From IMG/VR virus record IMGVR_UViG_3300031578_000097, positions 1-45,082 of that record: a stretch of 45,082 bases of DNA; one strand, written 5' to 3'. Below the pieces are notes generated by a model. That model did no database searches. It was given only the letters and a program-made list of their open reading frames with translations, and had not been told where the DNA came from. The DNA is from a virus. Both the position numbers and the translations under genes were made by a program. Shown here piece by piece: positions 43,564 to 45,082 of the stretch (positions are counted from its first letter, which is position 1; the number at the start of each line of letters is the position of its first letter).

Positions 43564-45082
43564 ATGGCTACCATCATCGACAGCTTACTTGTGAAACTTG
43601 GCTTAGATTCTTCGGAATTCGACGCCAAGAAGTCCAAGGTCGACAAGGGCCTCAAGGATACCGGCGGCGAAGCGGACAAGACCGGCGCCAAACTCAAGAA
43701 GAGCGGTAAGGACGGGGCGGAAGGCTTTGAGAATGTAGCCAAGAGCGCCGCCAAATTCCTTGCCCTCATTGGCGGGACAATGGCCGTAAAGCGGTTCATT
43801 GAAAACCAGATTGAAGCGAATGCCGCCCTTGACCGCTTCGCGCAAAACCTCGATCAAAGTGCAAACAGCATTTCCGCATGGGGCAACGCTGCCGAACTGG
43901 CCGGCGGCTCTGCGGAAGGGCTGCAAGGCACCATGGACATGCTCAGTAAGTCGCAAACGGAATTGCAGCTTACCGGGCAAAGTGGCCTTATCCCCTATTT
44001 CTCCGCGCTTGGCGTGAGCCTGGCCGATACCCAAGGCAAGGCCCGGCCGGTCAATGAGCTATTGCTAGACCTGTCCGACCGTTTCAGCAAAATGGACCGC
44101 ACCACCGCCAACAACATGGGGCGGATGATGGGCATAGACCAAGGGACAATGCAACTTTTGCTTAAGGGGCGTTCCGAAGTTGAATTGATGATTGCCCGGC
44201 AAAAGGAGTATGGGGCCGTTACCAAACAGCAGGCCGAAGAAGCCAGCCGCTTGCGTAACGCCATGGTCGCCAGTAAGCAAAGTTTTGAAGCCTTCGGCCG
44301 CGAACTGCTGTCGGCCGCGACGCCCGCGCTGGAAAAAATGTTCGCCATCTTCGCGGACTTTGGCGCATGGATCCGGGAAAACAAGGAGTTCGTCCAAACC
44401 TTCCTTACCATTCTGGCCGTCGGCCTTGGCGCCGTTGGTGCGGCGTTGATTCCCATCAATTTGACTGCGGCGGCAATTATTGGCCTAGGTGCGGCAATCG
44501 CTCTACTTTGGCAAGACTATCAAACGTGGAAACGCGGGGGCGATAGTTTCTTCGGGGACGATTGGAAGATGGTTGAAACCGGCGTAACCAAAGCCGGCAA
44601 CGCTATCAAATGGCTACGGGACATGATGGGTGACCTGATCTATCGGGCAATTGCGGCCGCTGACGTTGTGGGCGCCGTATTTTCTGGCGATTGGAAGCGG
44701 GCCAAGTTTGCCGCAGGCGAGTTCGTGAGCGGGAACGGCAAGACCTACGGTAGTGATACTACATCACCGCCCCCCGTCGCGGCTCCCGCATCTAGCGGCA
44801 AACGTTCGGCAGGCGGGTCGCCAGAAGAACAGGCACGCCTTACGGGGTTAGAGCAAAAGTACGGATTGCCGGCGGGTATTCTCGACAACGTGTGGAAAAC
44901 TGAATCCGGGCGAGGTCGTAACATGACAAGCCCTGCCGGCGCACAGGGTCATTTTCAATTTATGCCGGCAACTGCGGCTCAATATGGACTTAAAAATCCA
45001 AACGACTTTAACGAATCATCCGACGCGGCTGCGCGAATGTATCGTGATTTGATAAAGGCGAACGGCGGGGACGTGAGCAAGG
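43564..45082 (+). CDS. Tape-measure protein, N-terminal part, runs off window end
   Basis: 506 codons here, continued by 1-447 through the circular join for 612 residues in all. N-terminus: MATIIDSLLVKLGLDSSEFDA, a common tape-measure opening, then long amphipathic helices and hydrophobic segments around 276-320 (TFLTILAVGLGAVGAALIPI). After a Pro/Ser/Gly linker the SLT domain begins near residue 425 (LTGLEQKYGLPAGILDNVWKTE, catalytic Glu447; GAQGHFQFMPA). Short for a tape measure, so a short tail is expected. Sets tail length and is ejected into the envelope. Confidence 0.9.
   Translation, partial: MATIIDSLLVKLGLDSSEFDAKKSKVDKGLKDTGGEADKTGAKLKKSGKDGAEGFENVAKSAAKFLALIGGTMAVKRFIENQIEANAALDRFAQNLDQSANSISAWGNAAELAGGSAEGLQGTMDMLSKSQTELQLTGQSGLIPYFSALGVSLADTQGKARPVNELLLDLSDRFSKMDRTTANNMGRMMGIDQGTMQLLLKGRSEVELMIARQKEYGAVTKQQAEEASRLRNAMVASKQSFEAFGRELLSAATPALEKMFAIFADFGAWIRENKEFVQTFLTILAVGLGAVGAALIPINLTAAAIIGLGAAIALLWQDYQTWKRGGDSFFGDDWKMVETGVTKAGNAIKWLRDMMGDLIYRAIAAADVVGAVFSGDWKRAKFAAGEFVSGNGKTYGSDTTSPPPVAAPASSGKRSAGGSPEEQARLTGLEQKYGLPAGILDNVWKTESGRGRNMTSPAGAQGHFQFMPATAAQYGLKNPNDFNESSDAAARMYRDLIKANGGDVSK
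44956..45082. repeat. 127-bp exact duplicate of bases 1-127
   Basis: The last 127 bases equal the first 127 exactly. The tape-measure frame continues through the overlap with no stop, so the contig is circular. The length equals a common assembler k-mer, so this is probably an assembly overlap and not a biological direct terminal repeat. Confidence 0.95.

Noticed and set aside
1-45082. Integrase, lysogeny repressor, tRNA or rRNA genes
   Set aside because: None seen on either strand by reading. A dedicated tRNA scan was not possible, so tRNAs are judged absent only by eye.

Overview
The window is one complete, circularly closed genome of a contractile-tailed (myovirus-type) bacteriophage. The first 127 bases are repeated exactly as the last 127 (44956-45082), and the tape-measure gene reads in frame across that join, so the unit genome is 44955 bp. 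127 is a common assembler k-mer, so the repeat most likely marks assembly circularity, not a physical terminal repeat. The sequence is GC-rich. The endolysin, small early genes and DUF-type structural genes resemble phages of Burkholderiales, so a betaproteobacterial host is my inference. There is no integrase, repressor module, tRNA or CRISPR array.

Layout. (1) 28287-45082 continuing into 1-7616, plus strand: small and large terminase (TerL interrupted by an intein), portal fused to a type IB topoisomerase-like domain, MuF-like protein, DUF2213 protease/scaffold, decoration protein, DUF2184 major capsid, connectors and neck, sheath, tube, frameshifted tail chaperones, tape measure with a lytic transglycosylase domain, baseplate (Dit-like, plug, hub, spike, gp25, gpJ, DUF2612), tail fibre and its assembly protein. 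(2) 7622-10187, plus strand: lysis region with a permuted papain-like protein, small membrane proteins, a holin-like/endolysin fusion and nested spanins. (3) 10179-17636, minus strand: early and replication genes, including many very small ones, a family B DNA polymerase, a DUF2815 ssDNA-binding protein and a DUF2800 nuclease. (4) 17801-24733, plus strand: SF2 helicase, cytosine methyltransferase with a nested gene in +1, VRR-NUC nuclease, TetR-like regulator, HNH endonuclease, primase-helicase. (5) 24745-28270: accessory region with pentapeptide-repeat protein, an AT-rich cassette, a detached primase-domain paralogue and divergent zinc-motif genes.

Five strong sigma70-type promoters carry an AT-rich palindrome (consensus AGRTAAAT-N-ATTTAYCT, the fifth degenerate) inside the -35/-10 spacer and serve scattered early genes, suggesting one regulon. 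A second inverted repeat (TGACG-N4-CGTCA) sits at the helicase/replication divergent promoters, before the methyltransferase operon and before the TetR-like gene.

The most striking structures are: the TerL intein whose HNH endonuclease is a separate ORF nested in the +1 frame; the portal-topoisomerase IB fusion; and the 339-codon ORF with a strong ribosome site lying inside the methyltransferase gene.
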